Origin: Bacillus sp. FJAT-42315 | GTDB lineage: Bacteria; Bacillota; Bacilli; Bacillales; Domibacillaceae | Assembly: GCF_002797375.1 (NCBI RefSeq) | Contig: NZ_KZ454941.1 | Coordinates: 398,516 to 462,515, forward strand | Reading direction: 5' to 3' | Length of the DNA stretch: 64,000 bases | In this document: piece after piece, positions 1-8,783 of the stretch | How positions within the stretch are numbered: the first letter of the stretch is position 1 | How the letters are laid out: the number at the start of each line of letters is the position of its first letter | Translations under genes and position numbers: made by a program | The notes under the pieces: model-generated | Databases searched by the model: none | What the model saw: the letters and a program-made list of their open reading frames with translations, nothing else | What the model was told of the DNA's origin: nothing

Positions 1-32
1 TCATGTATGATGTAATAGTGGTTGTTGATTTT

Positions 33-66
33 GTTCACACAACAAAGTCAACGAAGTTGTGTGAAC
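33..66. repeat. 11-bp inverted repeat before the first gene
   Basis: GTTCACACAAC (33-43) and GTTGTGTGAAC (56-66) are perfect inverted arms around a 12-base spacer, ending 18 bases before the start of the small HTH gene. There is no T-run, so an operator for that gene or a replication/recombination site fits better than a terminator. That role is inferred from position only. Confidence 0.6.
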
Positions 67-83
67 CTAAAGGAGGTGAATAA

Positions 84-269
84 ATGAATAATACAAAACT
101 TCGTCAACTGATTAAAGATGCAAATATATTTACGTATGAAGTGTCTGATCAGATGAAAGTTCACGAAAACACCTTATATAGACTACTTAGAAAACCTCTT
201 TCTAAAGAAGACGAACAGCGCATCATGCAAGCCATTGAACAAGTTAAGTTAAAAAAGGAGCGTAATTAG
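84..269 (+). CDS. Small HTH-type DNA-binding protein
   Basis: A 61-residue basic protein with a strong ribosome site (AAAGGAGGTGA at 69-79). Residues about 18-35 (EVSDQMKVHENTLYRLLR) read like the turn and recognition helix of an XRE/Cro-type helix-turn-helix, the kind of small regulator that opens replication operons in phages, plasmids and islands. It ends one base before the primase start, so the two genes are almost certainly co-transcribed. The 11-bp inverted repeat just upstream is a candidate operator. The family assignment rests on fold-like pattern only. Confidence 0.6.
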   Translation: MNNTKLRQLIKDANIFTYEVSDQMKVHENTLYRLLRKPLSKEDEQRIMQAIEQVKLKKERN

Positions 270-270
270 C

Positions 271-1152
271 ATGCACGATGAGACGATTCAACATGCACTT
301 GCTTACCATCGCAGAGGCTTTACTGTCATGCCTCTCACAGGGAAACGTCCAATTTTAAAAGGATGGACAAGCCTTTTTCACTTACAACCTTTGACAGAAC
401 AAGAAATTCAATTCGGTATAACTAACGAAAATGGTCAACGAATTAGCTTTGCTCATAAAAATCTTGGAATTTTAACAGGTCGTATCTCAAATTGTATTGT
501 CATTGATATTGATGACGAAGAAGCGTTGAAACGACTAGAATCTTTAGGCCCACTTCCACGATCATGGACCGTAAAAACAAACCGTGGTTATCACTTTTAT
601 TACATGTATCATCCTGATGCACCTTCCTGCACACCATTTGAAAAAGTAGACATTTTGTCAGATAAAAAGCAGGTGGTAGCACCGCCATCCATTCATCCCA
701 GTGGACATAAATATAAATGGGTTATTTCACCAAATGATGCTGAGCTGGCTCCATTTCCAGAGTGGCTCATTCCCTATATGGAAAAAAAGCGATCCTGCCA
801 GATCGCTTCAACTGAAAAGAAGTCTCCTTCCAAAAAGACTTTGAGTCCATTATATAAAAAGATGGGTAGAAAGAAAAGTCTAGATGCGGAAATGGTCATA
901 CAGACAGTTGATTGGTTTGAATTCTATGGTCGTTTTGTAGAAAACATAAAAGGGAACGGGGAGTGGCTTAGTGCTACTTGTCCGTTCCATGACGATGAAC
1001 ATAATTCTTTCTCTTTTCACATTCACACTGGCGGTTGGACATGTTTTGCAGGGTGCGGAAGTGGTAACGGCATTCAAGCGGTACAGCGATTATATAAAGT
1101 CTCATTTCATCAAGCGCTGAAAATTGCTAGAGGTGAAGACGTATATGTCTAA
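271..1152 (+). CDS. Bifunctional primase-polymerase (Prim-Pol) with zinc finger
   Basis: 293 residues. The N-terminal half (about 5-165) has Prim-Pol-like blocks: an acidic VIDIDDEEA motif near residue 75, the NRGYHFYYMY segment, and APPSIHPSGHKYKW near residue 140. The C-terminus (about 218-290) carries a CHC2-like zinc site, CPFHDDEHNSF followed by CFAGCGSG, as in primases. The protein would make primers for a mobile replicon. The Shine-Dalgarno AAAAAGGAG lies inside the end of the upstream HTH gene. It overlaps the following ATPase by 8 bases, and this primase-then-ATPase order is usual in phage-inducible islands, ICEs and some plasmids. Confidence 0.8.
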   Translation: MHDETIQHALAYHRRGFTVMPLTGKRPILKGWTSLFHLQPLTEQEIQFGITNENGQRISFAHKNLGILTGRISNCIVIDIDDEEALKRLESLGPLPRSWTVKTNRGYHFYYMYHPDAPSCTPFEKVDILSDKKQVVAPPSIHPSGHKYKWVISPNDAELAPFPEWLIPYMEKKRSCQIASTEKKSPSKKTLSPLYKKMGRKKSLDAEMVIQTVDWFEFYGRFVENIKGNGEWLSATCPFHDDEHNSFSFHIHTGGWTCFAGCGSGNGIQAVQRLYKVSFHQALKIARGEDVYV

Positions 1153-2638
1153 ACGTAAAGCAGGCGATGTGAAGAGGATGGAAGAATTAGACGTAAAAGA
1201 GCGCATTAAAGCAAAATATGAAAATAAAGAGATTTCTCAGACGAAGGCATTTATCGATCTTGTCTATGCATCAGCAGAAGAATTCTTTAAAACAGACCTT
1301 GGTATAGTAGCAACAATAACGATAAACGGAATACAGCGAAATGTTTTGTTGGAAGAACTGTTGTTCAAACAGTGGATGACCAATGAGTATTATCAGCACT
1401 TTCATGACAGTCCAAGGTCTTCTGCTGTAAAAGAAGCGCACGCTACGCTTCAGTCTATTGAAGAGATAAATAATATAAGTTGGAAAGAAATTTTTATAAG
1501 AATTGCTCATGATGATGAAGGAAAAGTGTACGTTGATTCTGGAAATGAAGCTTTTGATGTTATAGAAGTGTCAAAAACAGGTTGGCAGATTGTGAAGGGT
1601 GCGCAAGTAAAGTTTATTCGCCCAAAAACAATGCGAAGTTTACCTTCTCCTCAGCTGTGTGGAAAATTAGATGAACTCAAACAAATTTTTCAATTTAAAG
1701 AGGAGCAGTTCATTTTGTGGCTGGCATTTGTAATCGGGTGCTTTAACCCTCATGGTCCATACCCTTTGTTGGTTTTAAATGGAGCTCAAGGGGCTGGGAA
1801 AACGATAGTAAGCGAAATAACTAAATCGATTATTGACCCTGGGTATGCGATGCTTCGTACACTGCCAGAAAGTGAAGAGGATTTATTAGTCATGGCACAA
1901 AAGAATTGGCTGCTGGCATTTGATAATATTTCAAAAATATCAGAGCATATGTCAGATGCCCTTTGTAAATTGTCGACAGGCGGTGGGTTATCTCGTCGAC
2001 AATTGTATACGAATGATGAAGAATCTGTTTTAAAAGCCATGAAGCCCGTCATTCTAAATGGCATCGAGAATATTACGAAACGTTACGATTTAGCAGATCG
2101 TTCAATTGTCCTAACTTTGCCGATGATTATGTCTGAAAATCGTCGAACAAAAGAAGAGATTTGGAGAGATTTTGAAAAAATAAAAGGGCCAATTATGGGG
2201 CTAATTTATGATGCTGTGAGTATGGCATTGAAAAATTACAATATGATTCATCTGCCTCAAAAGCCCCGCATGGCTGACTTTGCAAAATGGATAACGGCTG
2301 CTGAGCCGGCCTTTGGATTTGCCACTGGCACGTTTCTTACGGCATTTAATAATAATCGACGCTTAGTAGCTGAAGAAGCAAGTGAGTACGATTGGCTATT
2401 ATCGGCTGTGATTGAAATGATGAAAAAACATGATTGTGTGTCAGCAACAGCTTCAGAGATGTTGAATCTTTTAAGAAAAACAATATCTGCACAAGAGATT
2501 TTGGGAGATGAGTGGGTTTCTGCTTACAAGTTAAAGTCGGCCATTACGCGAATCGAAGGAGCATTACTCGAGAATAAGATTCAATATGAATATATTCGTA
2601 AACGAGACGCTCGTCTTCATACATTTACCAAATTGTAA
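1145..2638 (+). CDS. Mobile-element replication ATPase/helicase
   Basis: 497 residues from ATG 1145, chosen because AGAGGTGA (1130-1137) sits at proper spacing; an in-frame TTG at 1124 has no good ribosome site. Walker A is GAQGAGKT (about residue 217) inside YPLLVLNGAQGAGKT. A hydrophobic strand ending in an Asp (WLLAFDN) follows and serves as Walker B. Arg residues in SRRQLY and KRYDLADR could be sensor/finger residues. The arrangement matches ATPases found beside Prim-Pol genes, probably the replicative helicase of the element. The start overlaps the primase stop, so the genes are translationally coupled. No wHTH or nuclease domain was recognised. Confidence 0.75.
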   Translation: MSKRKAGDVKRMEELDVKERIKAKYENKEISQTKAFIDLVYASAEEFFKTDLGIVATITINGIQRNVLLEELLFKQWMTNEYYQHFHDSPRSSAVKEAHATLQSIEEINNISWKEIFIRIAHDDEGKVYVDSGNEAFDVIEVSKTGWQIVKGAQVKFIRPKTMRSLPSPQLCGKLDELKQIFQFKEEQFILWLAFVIGCFNPHGPYPLLVLNGAQGAGKTIVSEITKSIIDPGYAMLRTLPESEEDLLVMAQKNWLLAFDNISKISEHMSDALCKLSTGGGLSRRQLYTNDEESVLKAMKPVILNGIENITKRYDLADRSIVLTLPMIMSENRRTKEEIWRDFEKIKGPIMGLIYDAVSMALKNYNMIHLPQKPRMADFAKWITAAEPAFGFATGTFLTAFNNNRRLVAEEASEYDWLLSAVIEMMKKHDCVSATASEMLNLLRKTISAQEILGDEWVSAYKLKSAITRIEGALLENKIQYEYIRKRDARLHTFTKL

Positions 2639-2650
2639 CTTTATGTACCC

Positions 2651-2681
2651 CCCTTTCTTTCAATAAAAAAGAAAGAAAGGG
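2651..2681 (+). terminator. Hairpin after the replication operon
   Basis: CCCTTTCTTTC (2651-2661) pairs perfectly with GAAAGAAAGGG (2671-2681). Only an AT-rich stretch follows, not a clean T-run, so termination may be weak. A role as a replication-origin stem just after the helicase gene is also possible. Confidence 0.5.
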
Positions 2682-2711
2682 TAATTCTATAATTTTGAAA
2701 GGGTGTAAACT

Positions 2712-3023
2712 ATGGACTCAATTTATTTAACCGGTGATCGAAATTGGGATACAATGATGCACTTGTTTTTAGAACATCCAAAACTGTCCAAATATTTAGA
2801 TTGTGTAGATCAAGAAAGTGGCTATATTGAGAAAGAAAAATTGAAAAAGCTATCGGCACCGTGGTCAACATCTGAAAAGTTTGTATTAGATTTTGCGCTT
2901 CATTTATACGATGCAGATCATCATGTAAATCTTCATCAGATCGATTATTTAGACGTGCACAATCGAGCGCTCATTTTTGGTGCCTTTGGTTACCGATTCC
3001 AGTGTCGTCATTTATCTTCTTGA
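2712..3023 (+). CDS. Hypothetical protein of the mobile element
   Basis: 103 residues, start ATG 2712 with GAAAGGGTG just upstream. The protein is acidic and aromatic-rich, without signal peptide, membrane segment or recognised motif. It lies between the helicase and the first tyrosine recombinase; its stop overlaps the recombinase ribosome site, so the two are probably co-expressed. I cannot assign a function. Small conserved proteins of this size are common in Bacillus mobile elements. Confidence 0.6.
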   Translation: MDSIYLTGDRNWDTMMHLFLEHPKLSKYLDCVDQESGYIEKEKLKKLSAPWSTSEKFVLDFALHLYDADHHVNLHQIDYLDVHNRALIFGAFGYRFQCRHLSS

Positions 3024-3037
3024 AGGGAATGAGTGAA

Positions 3038-3898
3038 ATGTTATTTGAAGACACACAAACAGCCTATTTGAATTACTTGAAAATGAGTGAATATAGCTTA
3101 GAAACAATAAAAGGCTATACAAAAGACTTGAATTCTCTCAATCGATTCCTTCAGGGACATCTCAATGGTCTAGTGTACCTCGATGATATTACTCGTGATG
3201 ATCTTGAAGAATACTTAATTTATTTAGCTGAAGAAAGAAATTTACAACCGCGAAGTCGAAATCGCTATTTAGCTAGTGTGAGTTCGATGTTTAACTATGC
3301 ATTAAAAAAAGAATGGATCGAACAAAATCCAGCAGCAACGATTGATAGTGCCAAAGTGGTTGAAAAACAAAAGGTTTCTCTTACTGAAACAGAAATAGAA
3401 GAGCTACTAGGCACCATTACACATCCTATTATCCGTACAGCCATTCTTTTTATGTTGAAAACAGGCTTGCGGATCAATGAAGCGATTGAATTAAAAATGG
3501 AACAAGTAGATTTCGAAAAGAGTTTAATATATGTCGTGAATGGCAAGGGAAAGAAAAATCGAACAGTTCCACTGGCAGCATCTGTACAGCCACACTTACT
3601 AGACTATCTTGAAACGGAAAGAGATTCTGATTCCCCCTATTTTTTCGCGACGAAAAAAACGGGTAGATTGTCTGGTCAGTATGTAAATATGGAGTTGCGA
3701 AAGGCGGCAAAGAAACTGAAATGGACCAAGAAAGTAACTAATCATACATTACGTCGAAGTTTTGCTACAAACTTATTGAGTAAAGGAACGAATGTTGTGA
3801 CAATACAGCATTTACTTGGACACGCTTCATTAAAGACCACTAGCATTTATCTGAATGTTCAAATAGATGATTTGAGAGATGCTGTTAATCAACTATAG
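3038..3898 (+). CDS. Tyrosine recombinase/integrase 1 (XerC/D type)
   Basis: About 286 residues from ATG 3038, which follows AAGGG at good spacing; upstream in-frame starts at 3002 and 3029 lack it. An N-terminal SAM-like core-binding domain (about 1-85) is followed by the catalytic domain with KTGLRINEAIEL (first Arg), a GKGKKNRTVPL beta-hairpin (Lys), HTLRRSFATNLL (His and Arg), LLGHASLKTTSIYLNV (His/Trp position and the Tyr nucleophile). All catalytic positions look intact. The length is typical of a simple XerC-like recombinase. A second recombinase lies 0.8 kb downstream; one may integrate the element while the other resolves or inverts DNA. Confidence 0.88.
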   Translation: MLFEDTQTAYLNYLKMSEYSLETIKGYTKDLNSLNRFLQGHLNGLVYLDDITRDDLEEYLIYLAEERNLQPRSRNRYLASVSSMFNYALKKEWIEQNPAATIDSAKVVEKQKVSLTETEIEELLGTITHPIIRTAILFMLKTGLRINEAIELKMEQVDFEKSLIYVVNGKGKKNRTVPLAASVQPHLLDYLETERDSDSPYFFATKKTGRLSGQYVNMELRKAAKKLKWTKKVTNHTLRRSFATNLLSKGTNVVTIQHLLGHASLKTTSIYLNVQIDDLRDAVNQL

Positions 3899-3917
3899 AG
3901 GGAGGAGTGTATTTATT

Positions 3918-4577
3918 ATGTTAGCTGAACTGCAGAAAGAAGATCGAACGAATTACATTTTACAATCGCTGAACACTGGTATCAATAGGGATGAGTTAGC
4001 AACAGAACTTAAGCATAGTGATTACCGTTCGTTAGATATGTATATGCGCCGGCAAGGCTATACGTGGGATAAAGAGATTCAAAATTATATACCGAAAGAA
4101 AGTAAGGTATCTCAAGAGCAAGTAAATAATTCACTTGTTCATCCTGGGAAAATCAATCAAGTAATCTCCCTATTTGAAGCTGGGCTTGATGCCAAGGAAG
4201 TGGCCAAAAAGCTTCTGTTTCCGAACCATCGATCTTTGGCAGACTATATGAAGCAGAAGCATTATGAATGGGATAACAAGAGTAGAAATTACGTGCCACT
4301 GGCCCATGCAGAGTCGAAAGAACTACAAGAACAGAAGAATACTGAAGTGACTGAAGAACAGGTATCCGACTCATTTATTAATCAAATCCCACGGTACCTT
4401 ATTCCGGGAATTGCCCAAAACAAAAATGTTCAACTTAGTCATTTATTAAATCAGCTTGTTCTTGATTTTTCTTATGAGAATAATATTACGCAGCGCCAAA
4501 TATTCGAATCAGCCATTCTAGAGTTTTTAATGAAGCACGGCTATCGCCATGAAGTCAAAGCTCTGTTTCAAAAATAA
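3918..4577 (+). CDS. Hypothetical protein with two HTH-like repeats
   Basis: 219 residues from ATG 3918, preceded by GGGAGGAG at 3899-3906. The protein holds two copies of one motif: LATELKHSDYRSLDMYMRRQ then GYTWDKEIQNYIP (about 28-60), and VAKKLLFPNHRSLADYMKQK then HYEWDNKSRNYVP (about 94-126). The RSL-x-Y-M core resembles a short helix-turn-helix. The C-terminus (about 160-219) is helical and could be a ribbon-helix-helix or dimerisation region. It lies between two recombinase genes, so a DNA-binding accessory factor or directionality factor is a reasonable guess. No known family was recognised with confidence. Confidence 0.55.
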   Translation: MLAELQKEDRTNYILQSLNTGINRDELATELKHSDYRSLDMYMRRQGYTWDKEIQNYIPKESKVSQEQVNNSLVHPGKINQVISLFEAGLDAKEVAKKLLFPNHRSLADYMKQKHYEWDNKSRNYVPLAHAESKELQEQKNTEVTEEQVSDSFINQIPRYLIPGIAQNKNVQLSHLLNQLVLDFSYENNITQRQIFESAILEFLMKHGYRHEVKALFQK

Positions 4578-4608
4578 TGAATGAATTTATCTATTCGTAG
4601 AATGTCAA

Positions 4609-4654
4609 TACTGCGAACAATACAAGAATAATAGTCTTGTTATTGTTCGCAGTA
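4609..4654. repeat. Long inverted repeat between recombinase genes (possible recombination site or operator)
   Basis: TACTGCGAACAATA (4609-4622) and TATTGTTCGCAGTA (4641-4654) are perfect 14-base inverted arms, extended inward by CAAGA (4623-4627) and TCTTG (4635-4639). A further direct copy of GTTCGCAGTACG occurs at 4679-4690, just before the second recombinase. Arms this long around a short centre are what a tyrosine recombinase or a dimeric repressor would bind. There is no T-run to make it a terminator. Which protein uses it is inference. Confidence 0.6.
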
Positions 4655-4705
4655 CGATACAAAAAGATAATTGGCCAGTTCGCAGTACGAAAAAAAGAAG
4701 GTGGT

Positions 4706-5599
4706 ATGGTGAATGTTATTGATGCTTATATTTTTTATCTAGAAGAAGAGGGAAAAGATGACAAGACTGTTCAATCCTATCGTCATGCAATCAAAGAATT
4801 TTACAACTGGAGTGGTTACGACGCATCAATCACTGACGCACGACCAATTGACATCAAAGAATATATTTCTTTTCTTCGACACGATAAAAGGTTAAATCCA
4901 GCGACAGTCAATAAGTATATCACGGCATTAAAATCTTTCTTTCTCTTTTTAGAGGAAGCTGGATATATAAAAGAAAGTCCTATGACTCGTATAAAGCGTG
5001 TGACAATTGCCGACAGCGATAGTGGCGAACCCAAATGGTTAACGCCAGCCGAGCAGGAGTGTTTTATTAGCTATGCTGAACTTGAGACAAGTGAGAGGTT
5101 ACGTACAAGAAATTTAGCAATTATTGATTTAATGCTGTATGCGGGGTTACGTGTGCAGGAAGTGGTTGATCTTACCATTGAGGATATTTCGCTGAGTGGT
5201 AAAGATTTTAAAGTTGTCGTTCGAGATGGAAAGAAAGGGAAATATGCAGTTGTTACGCTTATCCATAAATATTCTCGCAATCTGAAGAAGTGGTTGAAGC
5301 TACGCGGCGAAAGTGACAAAGCATCACATCTCACCTCAACTTGGTTATTTGTGTCGGAACGATCAGAGCAAATCACGAGTCGAGCAATTCAAAAATTTAT
5401 GAAGAAATACAGTGATTTAGCCGGGATGGAAGGGATCACACCGCACAGATTTAGACATAGCTTTTGCAAAAACCTTGCTTTGACTAATACACCGATTGAA
5501 ATTATTCGTCGGCTTGCTCGACATGAAAGCATTAATACGACAGCGATTTATGTAGATCCTTCAAATGAAGAGTTGATTGAGTCATTAAGAAGAATGTAA
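4706..5599 (+). CDS. Tyrosine recombinase/integrase 2
   Basis: 297 residues from ATG 4706 (AAGAAGGTGG ahead); translation could also begin at GTG 4709. A core-binding SAM-like domain lies at about 1-90, and the catalytic domain has LMLYAGLRVQEVVDL (first Arg), DGKKGKYAVV (Lys), PHRFRHSFCKNLA (His-x-x-Arg), and ARHESINTTAIYVDPS (His and Tyr nucleophile). It is an intact XerC/D-type enzyme. It is only distantly like recombinase 1, so this is not a recent duplication. The inverted repeats at 4609-4690 lie directly upstream. Confidence 0.88.
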   Translation: MVNVIDAYIFYLEEEGKDDKTVQSYRHAIKEFYNWSGYDASITDARPIDIKEYISFLRHDKRLNPATVNKYITALKSFFLFLEEAGYIKESPMTRIKRVTIADSDSGEPKWLTPAEQECFISYAELETSERLRTRNLAIIDLMLYAGLRVQEVVDLTIEDISLSGKDFKVVVRDGKKGKYAVVTLIHKYSRNLKKWLKLRGESDKASHLTSTWLFVSERSEQITSRAIQKFMKKYSDLAGMEGITPHRFRHSFCKNLALTNTPIEIIRRLARHESINTTAIYVDPSNEELIESLRRM

Positions 5600-5641
5600 G
5601 TAACATTTTTCATACTTTACAGAGGCAGGTGTTTTCAGTTA

Positions 5642-6544
5642 ATGGTGATGATTAAAGAAGCGTATGTAAAAGGCACTAATAGGAAAATTAAGGTTGAAGC
5701 AGTGGAGAAAGAAGGGTTTCAAGAGCAGATATTTTCATGTGTGTATTGTGGAATTGATTTGAAATATATAGAATGTACGACTAGGAAAGACGGTACACCG
5801 ATCTCTGGTCATTTTAAAATACGCTCTCATTCAAAGCCACATAAAGAGTACTGTGTTTATGATGTGTTATCTGAATTAAAGCGAATAGCAAATGAGTCTG
5901 ATGGAGCGTTAAAATTAATTAATGAAAAGACGTATAAATTTAATATCGGCATTCCTTTAGCAAGCATTAAACCGCAGAATAATCACACTAAAAAATCAAG
6001 CGAATCCTATGCGACGAATAAGGTCCGGTCAAAGGCTACCGATAATAATGCGAACATACGGACATTAAGAAAACTTATGGCATTGCGAGCAATTTTAAAT
6101 GATCAAAAAGAATTGTCTCAAATGATTACGCTGGAATGCAAGGGGGTCATTATTAATTGGAGTGACTTCTATTATGAACGGGACAGATATGATAAATGCT
6201 TCCAAAAACACAAGGGGAATAATGGTTATCCAATCTGTATTCAGGGAACATTTGAACTGAAGGACTTAAGAGAGAAGTATGGTTATTCTATATTGGAATT
6301 TCACTCTTCTTTTCTACCTAAAAATAACACTGATGAGGTACTGCGGAAACCTACAGTTTCGTATACAATTTATGATCAAAAGATTGTTGATATTATTAAA
6401 GAGAAACAAGAACAAGGTAAAAAAGAGATAGTTGTGTATTCCGCGATTAGATGTCAATCAAAGTTTGTAAATAACAAAAAGCCACTCGAATATTTAAATG
6501 TTTATGGAACCATTGATCATCGTAATCAGTTTATTTTTATCTAA
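5642..6544 (+). CDS. Hypothetical protein with N-terminal Cys/His metal-binding motif
   Basis: 300 residues. The N-terminus has FSCVYCGIDL and GHFKIRSHSKPHKEYC (about residues 30-80), a CxxC plus H/C pair that could bind zinc in the way of the N-terminal finger of CoiA-like competence proteins and some mobile-element nucleases. The rest is basic, lysine-rich and lacks a recognisable catalytic motif, signal peptide or membrane segment. It closes the forward-strand gene run of the element and is followed by a terminator at 6571. A nucleic-acid-binding cargo or accessory protein is plausible but unproven. Start 5642 is weakly supported; AGAGGCAGG lies 11 bases upstream. Confidence 0.55.
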   Translation: MVMIKEAYVKGTNRKIKVEAVEKEGFQEQIFSCVYCGIDLKYIECTTRKDGTPISGHFKIRSHSKPHKEYCVYDVLSELKRIANESDGALKLINEKTYKFNIGIPLASIKPQNNHTKKSSESYATNKVRSKATDNNANIRTLRKLMALRAILNDQKELSQMITLECKGVIINWSDFYYERDRYDKCFQKHKGNNGYPICIQGTFELKDLREKYGYSILEFHSSFLPKNNTDEVLRKPTVSYTIYDQKIVDIIKEKQEQGKKEIVVYSAIRCQSKFVNNKKPLEYLNVYGTIDHRNQFIFI

Positions 6545-6570
6545 AATCAAAACATAGTTTTAATATGTCA

Positions 6571-6607
6571 ATGATCCTTGTGTTTAATCGCAAGGATCAT
6601 TATTTTG
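6571..6607 (+). terminator. Terminator after the 5642-6544 gene
   Basis: ATGATCCTTG (6571-6580) pairs with CAAGGATCAT (6591-6600), followed by TATTTTG. Confidence 0.8.
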
Positions 6608-6765
6608 TTCATGGTGAAAATTAGAGAATTAAGCTGCAGTTTATTCGCTTTGATAGGTTACCTACTAAAAGTGTATGAATCAGTTGTCAATACCAGCGTA
6701 AGAACCATTTTAACACCGGTATTCACATCAGTTTCGGATGTATGCGAAGCTTGAGGATGATAGTC

Positions 6766-7003
6766 CATTTATTGGTCCCAATATTGGTCTTTTCTTTGGT
6801 CGTGAGACGTTTGTATTAACGATTATAGTCAGCTTATGAAAGCAAAAAGGACCGTTTAGGACTAATAATAGTCCTTTATTGGTTCCGATATTGGTCTTTT
6901 CTTTGGTCGTGAGATGTTTGTATTAACGATTATTAGTCAGCTTATGAAAGCAAAAAGGACCGTTTAGGACTAATAATGGTCCTTTATTGGTCCTAAACGG
7001 TCC
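6766..7003. repeat. Tandem ~107-bp direct repeats with iteron-like TTGGTC motifs and an inverted repeat
   Basis: Two near-identical units (about 6766-6871 and 6874-6985) each contain TTGGTC-type motifs, the phrase CTTTGGTCGTGAGA, and AGGACCGTTTAGGAC. The block ends in a perfect 14-base inverted repeat, GGACCGTTTAGGAC (6957-6970) with GTCCTAAACGGTCC (6990-7003). No coding frame fits. Repeated short motifs next to replication genes suggest an origin, partition site or operator array for the element. The last stem could also stop transcription between the convergent genes. Confidence 0.55.
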
Positions 7004-7091
7004 TTGTTGGGTTAAGAGGAGTCGCGTATTTATAGTCATTATGTGGATTATAAACGCAAAAAGTGCTATTTAGAAGTAATAAATAGTTCAC

Positions 7092-8783
7092 TTATTTGTC
7101 TTTTAGCGTATAAACTGCTGAACGACCCCATCCGACCTTTTGTACGCCTTCTGATTCTAATTCGGTAATAACTTTATAAACTTTTTTTCGATTCCAACCT
7201 GTCATTCTGCGTATTTCTTGATTAGTGAGATCTTGTTCTTTGAGAAGAGTTAAAATTCTCATTTTCACTGCTTCTTCGTCCAAAGTAATCTGACGCTCAT
7301 AACTCATTTCCTCTTTCAAGATATCTGAAGTTGTCTTAGAAAGTGTATAATAGCGCCCTTTTCCTCTCCCAACAGCTTCGAGTAGTTGTGATTCATTTGT
7401 CATTTTACTAAGCAATTCTCTAGCTTGATCATGATTTCTTTGAGCAACTCGTGCAGCTGTTGATGTGTCAATTTGCTCGTGTCGAAGTAAGTACTGCAAA
7501 ACAAGTAATTCATCAACATCTAAATGGATATTTTCACTTGATAGGTCTGCAATAAATTTTTTGAATCCAGGAAATAGTGATGATGCGATCAAGCTCAACT
7601 CAATACTATTACCTACTTCACGATAACTTGGCGGTTCTTTACCTTCAACTAAAAGAGAGCGATAAATACGTGGTACTCCCATGTTTGATCTGTTAACAAG
7701 ATGCAAACGATCGAGTAGCTCCATTAGATGATGATTTCTTGGAACAGATGGATGATGAACAATGTTATTAGGATTAATCCCCTCCATAAATGTTCCTGGA
7801 TTTGTTAAAATCAATTTATCTTTGTACTGTTTTAACATAACTGCTCCATGAATGCGATAATCTCGGTGAGTAAAGGCATTTAATAAGGCTTCCCTGATAG
7901 CAATTTTAGGATAGGTGCTGAATTCATGATGAAATAGGCCCGATTCAACAGTCATAATTGGGTTGTCAGTAGCTAAGTAACGTTCTAACTCATGGACGGC
8001 AATAGGAATGGGATGATAGCCATCATCTCTAACAATATAATCTGTATCGCTCAACATTCTTCTATAAGCCCAACGGTATTGTGGGATGAGCCGTTGAATA
8101 GCATCGCTTTTTCCAAAAATCAATAAACCTCCCTTTGTGAAATAATTCCCGTTGAGTGCACCAATTGAGTTTAATAAATCAAAATCTTTTAAGGAAAGCA
8201 AATCCTCTGGAGCATTGGCTTCAGCCATCTTTTCTCTAACTTTCTCTATTGCGGTTGCTGAGACAAGAGTTGTCCAATCCTCAGGAACTATTTCAGAAGT
8301 TACATCCATAGTGACAGAAGACCCTACCATTTCTTTACGTAAGGATCCAGTTAACGGAATACAGTCTTTTCCCTTGCGAATTGTTGCTGAACCATCAGTA
8401 TTAGTATGAGGGGCCATTTCGCCAGTCACACTAACTATTAACAATGTGCCTGTGCCTTCAGGGACTGTGATTTCTTTAAATGTAGGGAGTAGATGAGGAT
8501 CAGTTTTTTCATATACTCTTTTTTGCAATTCATACAAATCTAAATCAACGGGAACACCCCGGATTGCATTTCTTCTTTTTTGAACTTTATCAGCTACACC
8601 AAAGACAATATGTCCTCCGCCACCATTTGCCATACATATGGCCATTTTAATGATTAATTTAATATTATCTCCGAAGCTACGATCCGTCCATTCTTTAAAA
8701 TCTAAGTCTTGTGCTTCTAAATCGTCTGCAATACAGTCTTCAAGCTGATCTAAAAGTTTTTCGATCTCCTCAACAGATCTCAC
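7092..8783 (-). CDS. AlbA_2 / GHKL-type ATP-binding regulator (Schlafen-like N-terminus)
   Basis: 563 residues, GTG start at 8783 with GGAGG seven bases ahead. Order of parts: N-terminal AlbA_2 (divergent AAA-4) domain at about 15-140 with DFKEWTDR and MANGGGGHIVFGV; a GHKL-like HATPase_c_4 region at about 290-400 with EALLNAFTHRDY and LILTNPGTFMEGINPNNI; and C-terminal winged-helix segments (about 435-560) including LTNQEIRRMTGWNRKKVYKVI. The family usually comprises DNA-binding transcription regulators and is frequent in mobile elements and defence islands. It is transcribed towards the rest of the element and has its own promoter region beside the S-layer fragment. The target is unknown. 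Confidence 0.8.
   Translation of the reverse strand: MRSVEEIEKLLDQLEDCIADDLEAQDLDFKEWTDRSFGDNIKLIIKMAICMANGGGGHIVFGVADKVQKRRNAIRGVPVDLDLYELQKRVYEKTDPHLLPTFKEITVPEGTGTLLIVSVTGEMAPHTNTDGSATIRKGKDCIPLTGSLRKEMVGSSVTMDVTSEIVPEDWTTLVSATAIEKVREKMAEANAPEDLLSLKDFDLLNSIGALNGNYFTKGGLLIFGKSDAIQRLIPQYRWAYRRMLSDTDYIVRDDGYHPIPIAVHELERYLATDNPIMTVESGLFHHEFSTYPKIAIREALLNAFTHRDYRIHGAVMLKQYKDKLILTNPGTFMEGINPNNIVHHPSVPRNHHLMELLDRLHLVNRSNMGVPRIYRSLLVEGKEPPSYREVGNSIELSLIASSLFPGFKKFIADLSSENIHLDVDELLVLQYLLRHEQIDTSTAARVAQRNHDQARELLSKMTNESQLLEAVGRGKGRYYTLSKTTSDILKEEMSYERQITLDEEAVKMRILTLLKEQDLTNQEIRRMTGWNRKKVYKVITELESEGVQKVGWGRSAVYTLKDK

Noticed and set aside
1124-1144. Upstream TTG start for the mobile-element ATPase
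   Set aside because: ATG 1145 has AGAGGTGA at proper distance; the TTG has none.
6766-7003. CRISPR-like repeats beside the mobile element
   Set aside because: Only two long units, no spacer-repeat alternation, no cas genes.
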